From the NCBI GenBank assembly GCA_947000775.1, contig CAMQGK010000463.1:4033501-4097500 (forward strand): DNA of 64,000 nucleotides, in the 5' to 3' direction. The stretch is from Pterois miles (taxonomy: Eukaryota; Chordata; Actinopteri; Perciformes; Scorpaenidae). Positions within the stretch are counted from its first letter, which is position 1; each line of letters starts with the position of its first letter. A program made the position numbers and the translations under genes. This document shows positions 1 through 11,800 of the stretch, one piece after another. The notes under the pieces were generated by a model. That model did not search any database. It was not told where the DNA came from and saw nothing but the letters and a program-made list of their open reading frames with translations.

Positions 1-184
1 ACTAGCTAACGGCATGGTCTTTATCAAAATGTTTGCTGAAGTGGGCCGTTAAACCCACCGTTGTAAACAACCTCACGCCATCTTAGATAAACAGATACTT
101 CTCAGTAGGAATCAACTTAATTTGTATTTACCTAGCGTTGGTGTGAATTTGTACTACTTTTAACTCCGCTTGTTATCTGTACAG

Positions 185-2338
185 GAAAATGAGCTGGCAA
201 TGAATCACCTCACGGAACTCGAGATGATATGTAAGTCAATTGAAATTATGTGGACTAGAGTAACGCCAAGGCAACCTAGCTAACATGAATCATATAACAC
301 CAGCCCAATAATACTTCTTGTGTCCCTCTGGTGGCTCAGATATCCTTGACAATCCAAACCAGGGAATGTGGTATGCCTACCAGCTCATGGACCCTGAAGG
401 TATGTTAAAATACTTGTGCCATGGGGGGCTGAAAGTCTAACCAAACACTCCAGCTGCAGGTGGGATCAGGGCTTTGTGTCTGGTTCAGACTGTGGTGACT
501 TTAATCAGTCAGCTAACCTGCTGAGTTTTACAGCTCTAAAGCAAGGTTAACATTTTTGCATGTTGTCTCACACACACAGTATTTATCTGTCTGTTCCAGG
601 CAATTAAAAGCTATTATCATAAAGCTGAGTTTAATATCTCAACCCATATTTTCCCTTTAATGTTTGTTTATCGTGTTTCCCTGTTTTCCAGATGACGCTC
701 ACTCTGTAGAGCTGATGCAGTTTAAGGAACAATTTAAATCTCACCTCAGAGAGCTTGTGAGACATGTAAGCCAGATATTCCTCCTCACACAAGTTACAAA
801 ATCTTACTAATTATTAGGGCTGTCAATTGATTAAGAATATTTAATAAAATTAATCACATTATTGTCCATAGATAATCACCAATTAATCACACATTTTATT
901 ATCTGGTCAAAATGTACCCCAAAAGGACCTTTGTCAAGTATTAATACTCTTTTAATACTCTATTTTATTGCCTTTTTACATCATGGCCAGGGGACTACAG
1001 ATGAAAACTAGCTTCCTTTTTAAACCATGTATAATCATGTGTTTTATGAAATTGCACTGTCCCCTTTAAATAAACTAAACTTAAACTTACCAACATGGGA
1101 GTGGGCAAATATGCTGCTTTATGCAAATGTATGAATATATTTGTTAGTGGAAATCAATTAACAACACAAACAATGACAAATATTGTGCAGAAACCCTCAC
1201 AGGTACTGCATTTAGCATAAAAAATATGCATACCCATAGAACATATTTTCATTCACATTTCTTGAGGTCAGAGGATGAGGGACTCCTTTGGAAATGGCCA
1301 CGACAGTTTTTTCTCACCAAAGTTTAGAGCGTTATTTAACCTCTTTTGTGACAAACTAGTATGTTGTTTGGCGCCAGTGGATTCCTTTAAGTTTTCAAGG
1401 CAAGTTGAGCATTAATGTGGTAAAGAAATCAGGGGCATTGATACAAATTTGCATCAACACATTATTATTGTGTTAACTTTGACAGCCCTACTAATTATAT
1501 AGTTACAAAATGTAAAGCCATTGTATGGATCTCTCTGTATTTAACACCCTATATTACAAGTATGCTTTTCACATTGCATTCAAGGTGTCTGTCAAAATAA
1601 AGAAGCACACAGATGAAGCTGTATGGATTCGTATTGCATGGGGAAACCCCTTCTCACAGCCCAACCACCTGAAACCAACATATGTCGTTCACTATCTTCA
1701 AACTCCTTATGTCTTTGTTACCAGCATGACTGCAAAGCAAAAGCCCCTGTTATCCCAGGTGAGGATTGACTTTCATATTCAATCCATGACATTGTTCGTA
1801 CAGTTGCTAGGTTGCTGTTTTTCTGTCTTTCCATTCCCCTCTAAGAAAGTGATGTACTTTGCAGGCCCTGTCTTTGGCCACTAGATATCAAGCTCTCAAG
1901 GATGCTAACCTGAGTGGACGGAAACTCACTGCCATTAGGGACCTGCTGATGAGGCAATATCAACAGGTAAGCCATTTCTAACTACAGACACCATACATTG
2001 CTCTGTATGCCCTGCCACTTAAACAAAACATTGCTGATAAGCATTGGAGTGTTTCTAATTGTCCCGTCACTGAACTCTGCCATCTCGAACTGAAGGGCAA
2101 ACTTATCTTTATTAAATTACTGATGTTGAAGACCACCTGTTGAAGAAAATGTAAATAGTAAATTGTAAATGTGTAAATTTCCATGTTCACACTTTATGCA
2201 CATTAACTACACTTAAATCTTTACCATTTTGTAGTGGCTTGATTTATCCCTATATTTAATATGTAATGACACAAGACTTTTACAATTCTAACACTGATTT
2301 GTGAAAAGCATACTACATATACAGTGTATACTGTATAC

Positions 2339-2434
<96 letters not shown>

Positions 2435-4331
2435 CATCAGTCATGTTGCTGGTGGTCCTGACCATTGCACTTGTGAAATATCTTTAGCCCAATCCCAATG
2501 TCCCCCCTTAAGGCCTTAAGCCTGAACCCTCAGGGACCTGACTGACATCACTTGGTAAATGGCTGAGTGTGAGAGGCTGCAAGTGCTTGAAATGATATAA
2601 ATATGAATGGGACAGCACCTTGCGGCAACATATCACATTACCTAGACGCTGCTAATTGTGGGTTTTTATTTAACGTTTTACAAATTGAACGCCTTCTAGG
2701 CTCTTGCCTTACTAGATTAGAAGTAACTGTCAAAAAAGTACTTGTTTTTGTCAAACGTCATTAAGCAAAATAAAAAAAGGGGTGATTAATAATAAACAGG
2801 GTGTGTAATATAGTTTCATTTCATGTGTTTTTTTATGTACCATCCTAAACCGTTAATGTTAATGTTTCTGTGTAAATTTAAATATGCCTGGCTGAACACT
2901 CATATCTTCCTTGTTTATCTTTTCTTTTCTTTCTTTTTTTTTTTTACACCTTTGATCTGCCCCTGGGAACTGTGGTAATCCTGTGTTTAACGTCACAGCG
3001 CTGTGAATTGTGGGTAATTCCCTCAGGCAAAGTCTGCAGTGATGCAGACTTACGGAAAGTGTTCACAGAGGGCTCAAAATGTCCTTCACAGACTTTGCGG
3101 GAATTCACGTCAAAGTTTGTGAGTCTGTGAGTGTGGACATTGGGATTGGGCCTTTAGCTGCATAGTGTCACAGTTTGTGTCCAGGGAGCCCCTGGACAAA
3201 GACGAGCTCTTAGCTTAGTGTTGACTTCTTATAACTCTCGAGGAGGGTTCTCTTGTGGACCAACTGTGGAACATAGTTTACAAAAAGACTGAACAAATGT
3301 AATTTTGTTTTATTTGCTTCTAGGTGTTCCCCACCAAGTATCCCAGTCCTCTTGCAGAAAATAATGAAACTGTCTCAAGTATGTTTACCAAATCTTTTGA
3401 TCTGAGCAAAGCTATTTGAAGATTTTTATACGTATATGATTGCACATACTTTAACATTGTTTGTTTAGCTTAACGATTTTATTTATTTGGCTTTCTTTCT
3501 ATTTACAGACCCACACATAATAAAAGAACAAGCTGAGCCTGCAGTAAATAGACTTCAGATGGCCTGTGAGGCCTTCGGTGGTGGGATGTTACCTCAGCTC
3601 CAGTCTGCAGTTTACAAGGTATCCTGAGGCGTGCTTGTTTTATTTTAATTGTGCGTTTCTAGTTATTTATATAGTTATTATAAGGTCGGTATCACTCAGT
3701 GCTGCCATCATCTGATTTAAGTTTTGTGTTCTTTCATCAGTTGGAGACAAAATTCAGAGACCACGCAAACAAGACCATGACAGAGCGGGAGGAGCCCTTC
3801 AGATGTGTCGTCAAATTTTCCAGCACCAACCTCCTGGAGTCACTCAAACACTGTGCATCTTCAGGTACCCAGAATTTGTCAGCCATGGCCATGTGTATTT
3901 AGGAAGGCAATTATTCTAACATTGTAACTCTGTAAAACACTTCTGACTGTTTCATAATCCTGGCAATTTCATAAATGACCACAAGAGGGCACACACACAC
4001 ACACACACTCGAGGAAATACTATCTCCACTGTAATGCCCTTACAACATTATCTGTCATGAATATATATTCTAAGTGTTATTTTACCCATCTGTCCCTGAA
4101 TCTTTTTATTACATCTGTTGATCATGTCAATAAATTTATAAATAATTGTGATTATTTTTTTTTCTTCAGTCAGTTCCACTAATTTACTGTTTTTATATAT
4201 ATTTTACAGGAATTGCCTCCACCCCTGTCACACCTCTGCTCTCATCTATCCCCCTAAAAGGAAGGAATTATTTTGTCATCACAGACAACGTCCCTGGTCC
4301 GTCCTCACAGACGCTCCAACCACGGAAGTGA
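185..4331 (+). CDS. cenpn: Centromere protein N (CENP-N), 3' nine coding exons
   Basis: CENP-N is a constitutive centromere-associated network subunit that reads the CENP-A nucleosome and pairs with CENP-L. Nine exons join in one open frame: 185-230, 340-399, 692-765, 1585-1758, 1865-1966, 3324-3378, 3509-3618, 3741-3864 and 4210-4331. All junctions are GT-AG and phases are consistent, giving 288 residues before TGA. Recognition rests on the block AVWIRIAWGNPFSQPNHLKP followed by PTYVVHYLQTPY, and on LETKFRDHANKTMTEREEP, FSSTNLLESLKHCASSGIA and a C-terminal NYFVITDN; all have clear counterparts in human CENPN (339 residues from memory). The N-terminal pyrin-like part lies in exons upstream of the window, so the gene is cut by the window edge and not broken. 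The next gene downstream is atmin, as in human 16q23.2. Exon edges are read by eye from splice motifs and frame. Confidence 0.93.
815..1490 (-). mobile_element. hAT-type miniature element in a cenpn intron
   Basis: The element begins TAGGGCTGTC and ends GACAGCCCTA, a 10-base terminal inverted repeat. It is flanked by a perfect 8-base duplication CTAATTAT (807-814 and 1491-1498), the size expected of hAT transposases. No transposase frame is present, so it is non-autonomous. Its reverse complement aligns by eye with the copy at 19991-20971, so the two are one family in opposite orientation. Confidence 0.85.
2347..2432. repeat. (TG)n microsatellite
   Basis: An uninterrupted TG tract of 43 units in a cenpn intron, following a short TATA-rich run. 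Any reading frame here is an artefact of the repeat. Confidence 0.97.
2487..3151. mobile_element. Non-autonomous DNA transposon with 18-base inverted ends
   Basis: The left end reads GCCCAATCCCAATGTCC and the right end is its reverse complement. CTTTA lies on both sides (2482-2486 and 3152-3156), a likely 5-base target duplication. The interior has no coding capacity. It sits in the same long cenpn intron as the TG tract. I cannot assign the superfamily. Confidence 0.7.
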
Positions 4332-4537
4332 TGGCCTGCCATGTCTAGTTCACTCAGGGTTTGCCTTTACCATTCTATCATTGCTCTCCTTGTTCAAGAC
4401 CCTGTCTTTACATGCTTTTAGTTTTTTCCTACAGTTGCAAACATGTCAGTAGTTGGCGATAGATAATTGTCATGTTTTTATGTTTTGTTGGTGTTTAAGT
4501 GGAAGAACGTTACTGCCATGAAATGTTTTATATGTCC

Positions 4538-4543
4538 AAATTA
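4538..4543 (+). terminator. Probable cenpn polyadenylation signal
   Basis: ATTAAA about 205 bases after the cenpn stop codon, followed by a T/G-rich stretch. It is the first plausible poly(A) hexamer downstream of the last exon. Confidence 0.5.
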
Positions 4544-5974
4544 AATATAAAAGCAGGATTTATAATACTTTTGAGGTCTGTATCTTGTTTTCTCTTTGTG
4601 TTATTTCATCCCACACACTAGTCATCATTCAGTCTTTTTTATTCAGTATTTTCGTCATCTATAGTGTTAAAATATGTTGTGGGGAATTGGCTTGTGAAAA
4701 TTCTGCTGCAAGCGAACTTTATTAAACCAGCTTCTATGGGTGCAATGATACATCGATATGATCGATATATCAGTCCAATGATCAAGAATCCAATATCATT
4801 GATGCAAAGTGGAAATATTGATATATATATATTATCATCTTTAAGATACGCATTTGTTTTGAAATTCCCATGGCACGTCTGTGTCACCATTTCCATCCAA
4901 GTGCAGCTCGTTCCTATACATTCAAACACTGCTTAAAGATGAGAAATGTGGTACTTTATGTGAAAACCGGGTCTATTTTTATTCTTAAAAAAAAGACATT
5001 TAAGATAAGTAATAGAATTGTCAAATCACATTAGATATTTTGTTTTGTGAGTTGATTTAACTGATGTGTTAAGTGGCCATACGATATTGTCTCATATCTA
5101 TCGCAGGCCTCTGAATTGATTTGCTGTGTGAATCTGCAAATATATCGTTCAAATAATATCCAGTAGATCTGAGATACCACCCAAAAGTAAAAACACACAC
5201 ACACAAATTCATATTTAACACAAAACATTTTATATATAATAAATCCCTAAATTTAGTTATATCTGAATTGTAGATGTAGTGAATAGAACTACAGAACTAG
5301 TACTATTTACAAGCTATGGTATGTAATGGTGACACTTTCCAAATTACCGCCAACATTTTTTGTAGTGCAATATCTTTTTACTTGGATACAATACAAATAT
5401 ATCTGTGATGAGCTAATATTGGCCATTAATATCAGCTCGACCAGTTTCTTTAGGCTGTAATTTGAACTGTTTGGTTCTTCTATTAGAGCTAGGCTATGGA
5501 ATTACTAAAGTGGATACCATTTATTTATTTTGGAGTATGGTTCGCACATCAAATGTCCTTTCTGCACTTTAGGTTGGAGCATGGAGAAGTTTTAGCTTAT
5601 AGAAACATAGACTGTATATAAAGTATGCCAATACTACAGACAAAGGCATACATATTCATTAGGATATCAGCCACATGCTGTAGCTACAAGAATGAGTCCT
5701 AAAACCCTGAAATGACTTAATGTTTTAGCACTTCTGGTTCTGTCATCTGAGAGACTGGGTTTTTGTTTTTGAATTTTTTTTTTTTTTTTTTTTTTTTTAG
5801 TTAGATGCCTGAAATAAGGTCTGTGGTTAACACAAGCTGAAGAGATTTTAAGGTTTTGTTGTACGACATAAAATACATCAATAAATATCCCACTTGTGAA
5901 TTTCAAAGCCTTTATGTGTTGTAAAAAAGGCGGTTACTAACAAGTGGCTAAATGAGACGACTAAACATCATTAG
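4544..5974. other. Intergenic stretch, no gene seen
   Basis: AT-rich spacer between cenpn and the repeat cluster. Around 4740-5110 there are CGATAT-rich segments that resemble a decayed hAT-like element, but I cannot find its ends. A T-homopolymer of about 25 bases lies at 5774-5798. Short frames here show no recognisable protein. Confidence 0.5.
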
Positions 5975-6277
5975 AAAGAAAGAAAGATTTTTTTTGTCCA
6001 AGTGGGGAAATTAGTTTTCACTCTGTTGTTCACACAGTACATATACATGCGTCAATGTCAGAGTGAGGGGGCTGCTCCTGACAAGCGCCCAGAGCAGTTG
6101 GGGGTTCGGTGCCTTGGGCACCTCGGTGTCTCATATCTATCGCAGGCCTTGGGCACCTCGGCAGTGCCCAAGAGGTAAACTGGCACCTCTCCAGTTGGTC
6201 TTGGTCCATGGGGGACTTGAACCGGTGACCTCCGCGTCCTAACCCAAGTCCTTACGGACTGAGCTACTGCCGCCCCC
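5975..6277 (-). mobile_element. tRNA-derived SINE (type 1)
   Basis: On the minus strand the element starts GGGGCGGCAGTAGCTCAG, a tRNA-like 5' end with an A box, followed by a B box GGTTCAAGTCC. The body is the teleost GGTGCC/CCGAGGTGCCC type and it ends near an A/T-rich tail at 5975-5998. It carries an internal 16-base duplication split by foreign sequence (see findings). It is a retroposon and not a functional tRNA gene. Confidence 0.8.
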
Positions 6278-6614
6278 GACTCATCTGCCTTTACAGCCTT
6301 ATGTCTACTCAGGTGACTGTGGTGTAGTTCATTTATAGTCTAATGTTAGCTTTTTACTTCTGGCGACTGAATTTACACTTCAAAAATCATAAAATTGGTG
6401 TTCATTTGTGGAGATTATCTTGTTGAACAAAACATGTGAGTATCATAAACACGCTTGACACAGCTTATTTTCTGTAATAATCCAAAACCCAATGGAAAAA
6501 TCCCATTGGCTTTTGTTGAGGGAACCCAGGATGATGCTCACTTCCTGGTTGGCCTCAAGGCCTGTTGAAAGTAAGCTGGGACACACATCATCAATGTGTC
6601 ATATCTTTGGGGGT

Positions 6615-8433
6615 ATAACCATGGATGTATAAAGAGAAATGGTTACAGCATTGGAGGCGGGGCCCTGTGAAGTCAAAATGGCGCGACTTCCACCTGGAAA
6701 AGTACCCGGATCTTCCAGAAATCTTCCACATCCATTGGGCCCTAGTGTGCATTTCCAGTATGCGCAGTAGCGTCCGCTCGCTCACATGACTCAGTCACGG
6801 GATCCCAATGTCATGCTGTCATCCAGGCTTGCACTGTCGTCACCATCTGGGACTTCACACATAAACGGAGGAAGCGAAATAACTAGATTCGGCTGTTAGT
6901 GCATTTTACAACTTTTAGGACCCAGTGATTTAAATAAGGACTACTGTGAGCTGGTTTACCTCAAAAAAAAAAAAAACAAAAAAATGTTTACATCTTTTTG
7001 TCAATGTAAGTCTATAGGAAAAAGTCTTTTTGGGCCCAATAATGTCACGCGACAGTCAGAGTTGGAGTACCACTGTTTGGCCATTACAAACATTGGGATC
7101 AAGGGCCGGCGCTCTTCCTGGGGCTTGGGTATAACAAAAAACATCCATCCATCCATTGTCAACCGCTTATCCCGTTAGGGGTCGCGGGGGGGGGGGCTGG
7201 AGCCGATCCCAGCTGGCATTGGGCGAAGGCGGGGTTCACCCTGGACAGGTCGCCAGTCCATCGCAGGGCACATAGAGACAGACAACATATAGACAGACAA
7301 CCATTCACGCTCACATCCACACCTACGGGGAATTTAGAGTCATCAATTAACCTAAACAGCATGTCTTTGGATGGTGGGAGGAAGCCGGAGTACCCGGAGA
7401 AAACCCACGCTTACACGGGGAGAACATGCAAACTCCACACAGAAGAGTCCCAAGCCCGGATTCGAACCTGCGACCCTCTTGCTGTGAGGCGACAGCGCTA
7501 ACCACTGCACCACCATGCAGCCCATAACAAAAAACATAAAAAACAAAACATAAAATCTGGTCCTTACTCTCCAAAACTGAGCCAATTGCAACGCACAACT
7601 GCTCCAGTTACATTGCGCATGTGCCATACCCAAAGACCCATGTCCGCCCATGTCAATCACCCAATAGGCCTTGAATCCAACCATGGCCTATGGAAAAAGG
7701 CTGGGTGACTCATCATCAGTGCATCATATCCTTGGTGGTATAACACATGCACAGTAAAATCTGGTTTGCACTCACTGAAATTGAGCCAATCGCAACACAT
7801 GACCGTAGCTTCAGTTACATTGTGCATGTGTTATACCCCCTACCCCAAGAACTCATGTTCCAGCCTCTTTCAATAGGCCTTGGTTGGCCTACAAAAATGT
7901 CATCCCTGCAGCATTTTATCAAGCCCCCAGAAAGAGTGTCAGCCGTTGATCCCAGTGTTTATAGTGACCAACCGCAGGTTGAGAAAGAGATATCTGTAAC
8001 TCAGTGGATTATTATTATTATTTATTTATTTTATTTTTTTGAGGTAAACCAGCTCCCCAGTACAAACACTCTAATAGCACTTATTTATATCATTAGGTCT
8101 TAGAAGTTGTAAAACACACTAATAGCTGAATCCAGAGTTATTTCCTTCCTCTGTTTATGTCTATGGAGACCCAGACCGTGACGACAGCGCAAGCTGTGAT
8201 GTTGGGACCCTGTGACTGAGTCATGTGACTGAGTGGACACTACTGCACATATCAGACATGCTCAGTAGGGCCCAATAAAACCTGGAAGACCCCAGAAAAT
8301 CAAGGTACTGTTCCAGACGGAAGCCATTTTGCCTTCATGTGCCACTGAGCAACTTTCATAGGAATGAATGAATGAATGAATGAACGAGGCCATGATCCAA
8401 CGCTGTATCCTGTTCTCTTTATACATCCAAGGA
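6615..8433. repeat. Long imperfect inverted repeat upstream of atmin
   Basis: The left arm (about 6615-6970) is the diverged reverse complement of the right arm (about 8034-8433). Shared landmarks include GAGGTAAACCAGCT, GTGACTGAGTCATGTGA and TCTCTTTATACATCCA. The spacer of about 1 kb contains a SINE and two copies of a direct repeat. This suggests a foldback-type element or an inverted tandem insertion. No transposase frame is visible. Confidence 0.75.
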
Positions 8434-8625
8434 TCAACGACAGCACACTTCCTGGGGTGTTGGATATAACACATGAGCTGTAAAATCTGGTCTGCCCTCC
8501 GAAATTGATCCAGTCGCAACACACAACTGCAGCTCCAGTTACACTGCACGTGTTATACCCCAAGACCCATGTTAGAGCCCTTTCAATAGGCCTACAAAAA
8601 TACATCACCCCTGTAGCATTCCACA
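7111..8625 (+). repeat. Three direct copies of a repeat of roughly 175-200 bases
   Basis: Copies lie at about 7111-7691 (split by the SINE), 7722-7925 and 8446-8625. Each contains TAAAATCTGGT, then a GAGCCAATCGCAACACA-like block, then CAGTTACATTGCGCATGTG, then a TTTCAATAGGCC-like block. Divergence between copies shows they are old. The last copy ends about 40 bases before the atmin promoter motifs. Confidence 0.75.
7145..7523 (-). mobile_element. tRNA-derived SINE (type 2) with GGAT tail
   Basis: On the minus strand the head reads GGCTGCATGGTGGTGCAGTG, followed by a B box GGTTCGAATCC. The body contains the teleost-wide TTTGCATGTTCTCCCCGTG segment, and a GGATAAGCGGTT end runs into a TGGATGGATG tail. 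A 14-base duplication ATAACAAAAAACAT lies at 7131-7144 and 7524-7537, so both ends are defined. It interrupts the first copy of the direct repeat. Confidence 0.92.
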
Positions 8626-8663
8626 GAATACGAAAGCTAGACGATAAACTTTATTTTGTAAAA

Positions 8664-8713
8664 CGGAAGTGCGATTTTTTTTACCGGATGTGACGTAACT
8701 CGTAGCAACTCAG
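8664..8713 (+). promoter_or_regulatory. Probable atmin core promoter: ETS, CRE and X-box motifs
   Basis: Within 50 bases there is CGGAAGTG (8664-8671, ETS type), ACCGGATG directly joined to TGACGTAA (8683-8698, ETS plus CRE), and GTAACTCGTAGCAAC (8695-8709, a possible RFX X-box). No TATA box is seen. This motif mix is common in TATA-less housekeeping promoters. It lies about 100-150 bases before the chosen atmin ATG. Confidence 0.6.
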
Positions 8714-8810
8714 CCTTTCAGGCAAAGCGGAGGGACCGGAATGCTACTGGTCATTGAATGCTGGTGCTGGGGCTCTCCGTCAAACACAAATAGACTATCA
8801 GCATAGAAAC

Positions 8811-11800
8811 ATGGCTACCTATGCGACGAACAGGGCGAATAACAGAGGTAACGCTATTACAAACAGCCCGAAATGCCATGAAGAGTCTCTGTCGCAGTCA
8901 CGGGAAATAATAAAACCCACCATCACGGAGCTGACCCAAGAAGTGAGGACGAACATCCTCTGCACCGTGGAAGGATGTGGCAAGATTCTCCCCAACACAC
9001 CTGCACTGAACATGCATCTTGTTAAGTCACACAGAATAAAGGTAAACGCTACTAAAACCTGCTTAATGCTCATATGATTTAGGCGTTTACGCCACTGCAA
9101 TGCTAACCTGGCTAACTCATTATCGTGAGGACGCTGTCATCTAACTGGAAAACGCAAGTCATCCCTAATAACTTCGTTTTAGCTAACTTAACACACAGTA
9201 GAGATGATTATAGCAAACACGACGTTGTAGTTAATGTGAGGTGAAAGTTCAGTTTCATGTGCGTGAAGCTCCGTAACGTACATTTGCTGTTAGCGTGCTA
9301 GCTATATTGAAACGAGCTAACGTTAATCACGTTATCACACCTTATCATTGATGCGTAATATTACTGCGTTTGCCCTTATTCGCCTTATGGGCTGTTGGTG
9401 GTTGTGGAATACAATTTGGGGAGTATCTGTTTTGTCCGTGGATAAACTTGTTTTGTGATTGTCTGTGTCTAATATACAGTCTACAACCGACACAAAACAG
9501 TCAGCGAAGTGGATGAACTCAAAGCATTTGGACCAAAGTCTTACTTTAGACCCGGGTTCTTGTGTCCTCACTGGACTGGGCTTTTCGTGGGAGGCAGTAT
9601 TTCACTGTCTCCCCTCCATGAATGAAGTTCTTTGCTGGAAAGGGTGCCCTTTGTCCTGCAGTAGACTAAGCTCTTCGTTTGAAAAGGTGAATGTGAGAAT
9701 TTAAATTAGAAGTAGTTCATGTGGCCCCGCCAGAAGAGCTACCAGGAGGTATATTTGATAGTTTGTCTATTACTTAGTCAGTCATTTAAATATACACCTT
9801 TTTTTAATCTCAAGTGACTACATATTACTGGTGTAAGCAAACCTTTAAACCTGCAGTAGGCAGTGTATTTTTGGCATCATTGGGCAAGAAATGACATAAT
9901 AACCATTCAGCATATTGTAATTCAAATGTTGTGAAACTAGACTCCTGCACTTCCTCATGACTGTTTTCAGGCCTTAAATAATCTAGCCTGTGATGGCAGA
10001 CTTTGGCCAATCACAGGTGACATAGGAGCATTCCTATTGGCCGATCATTCCACGGAAGCAGCTGTCAGCGACTCGCAAACTCATGGCAGCGCTGATCAGA
10101 TAACAATAAATATTCTTTTCCTGTCATGACTGTTTCTCTCCTCAAATGTTTTCAGAAACATCTCATCTGTTTAGCTGTAAAATGAGATGAATGAATGATT
10201 TGCTCCGGCTTGGCTTGGCATTCCCTTAACTGATCTCAACATGGTTGCCAGGTCACAAACTTTCTCGTTTTATAGCTAAACACTACACTGCAAGATTTTT
10301 CTGGAAACATTTGAGGCAAGAAATAGGCATTACAGTAACATAATATTGAATCATATTTGATCAACGCTGCCTAGCTTGACCAATTGATCAGAGTTTGTGA
10401 GTGATTGACAGCTGCTCAGAGATGGCAGGCTCCAGCTCGGCTCTGACTGGTTGTTTTCCTCCCGTCTGTGAAATCCTGCAGATGCCATTAGGAGCACTGG
10501 AGGACACAGAGGAACATGATTTTTTTTTTTCCAGATTACCTGTCTCCTACACTTCTGTCAGGGCATAGAGAACAATAAAAATCCTATTTACTCCAAATCT
10601 ACCTACTGCACCTTTAAGAGCTACAGAAAACTTTCATTGCCACTTCTGTTCATGTTCATTCATCCTTTTTGTTTCGTTTTAAAAGACATGCCGGTCACTT
10701 TAAGAGTAAAAGCAGATTCCAGTCCTGTGTTTCTTGATATTCATTGCTCAGCCACACTTGTATCACAGATTGTGCTTTTCAGGGATATAAACTGAGAAAA
10801 GGAATTTATTTTTAATCCAGAGTTTAGTAAAAGGTGTGTCAGCAGTGGTAATGATATTCTGTTTGACATGATGACAAAGCTCTGAAAAAGCTTTCCCTGC
10901 ATGCTTTCCCTGCATTATTCATGAAGCCCGACTGCAAGAGTGAGGCATGGTGAGTAACACGATAATCGCTTTATTACGTCCACATACACTACAGAAGTGA
11001 TGTACTTGTCGATCACTCCCTACCTTTTATTTACTGGTCGTAAAGACTGGTGCATTGTATTTGAATTTGTTCACTCAGTCCAGTTCAGACTCATTTCATA
11101 AGTTTAATGTGACTGTTTGAGGCTTGGATTTTAGCTGTCTTTCTATCCCAAAGCACTGACCTCAGCAGCACGTCGAAGCACTATTACAAGAAGCACTAAT
11201 AAACTGTATTGAACAGCCTCCCAGAAAAAGGAATTAACCTCGGCAATGGCCTCTTTAAAGGCCGTGGACTGACCCTGGTGTGGCAATGACAGTAAATCTT
11301 GACTTGCTCCTTTTTCTGGGCCACAGCCAGTTACTGAGTGATGACTAATAATGACTTGATGTGACTCAGACTCCAGCCCACGACCAGATGATGTAGTTGA
11401 AGCCAACTGTAGGAACATCCATTGTTAGCAAGATGTCTGTTCGTGCTAACTCCTTATGAAAAACCAGAGGGTGTTTGTCAGCTTCGGCTGTTCTGCTCCC
11501 TCCAGTGTTACAGCAGACGGAGGTGACCTTGACCACTGGAAGGCTGCCGCATTAATGACTGTTATGGGATGTGGTGGTTTTGTCTGTTTTCACCATGCAA
11601 TGCACATTCAGTGCAGATGCTATTTTCTCTAATGCATATGCTATCCGTTGGCTTGCTGACAGCTGCTTTAGTAAGTCAGCCTTGGGATTAAAGAGAAGCA
11701 GTGATACAGTAACGGTTATGTACTGCCAAGCAAGCTCATTAATTCAATATTTATTTGTGTAAAGAAGAAATATGTGTTTTTTTTAATAAGGTTCCATTTT

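Noticed and set aside
2301..2519. 72-residue frame rich in Val-Cys repeats
   Set aside because: It is the TG microsatellite in a cenpn intron.
6200..6277. tRNA gene on the minus strand
   Set aside because: A and B boxes are present, but the sequence continues into a SINE body and lacks a proper cloverleaf, so it is a SINE head.
7450..7523. tRNA gene on the minus strand
   Set aside because: Same reason: this is the head of a full-length SINE bounded by a target duplication.
8754..8810. N-terminal extension of atmin
   Set aside because: It would start at TTG; the first in-frame ATG with a good context is 8811.
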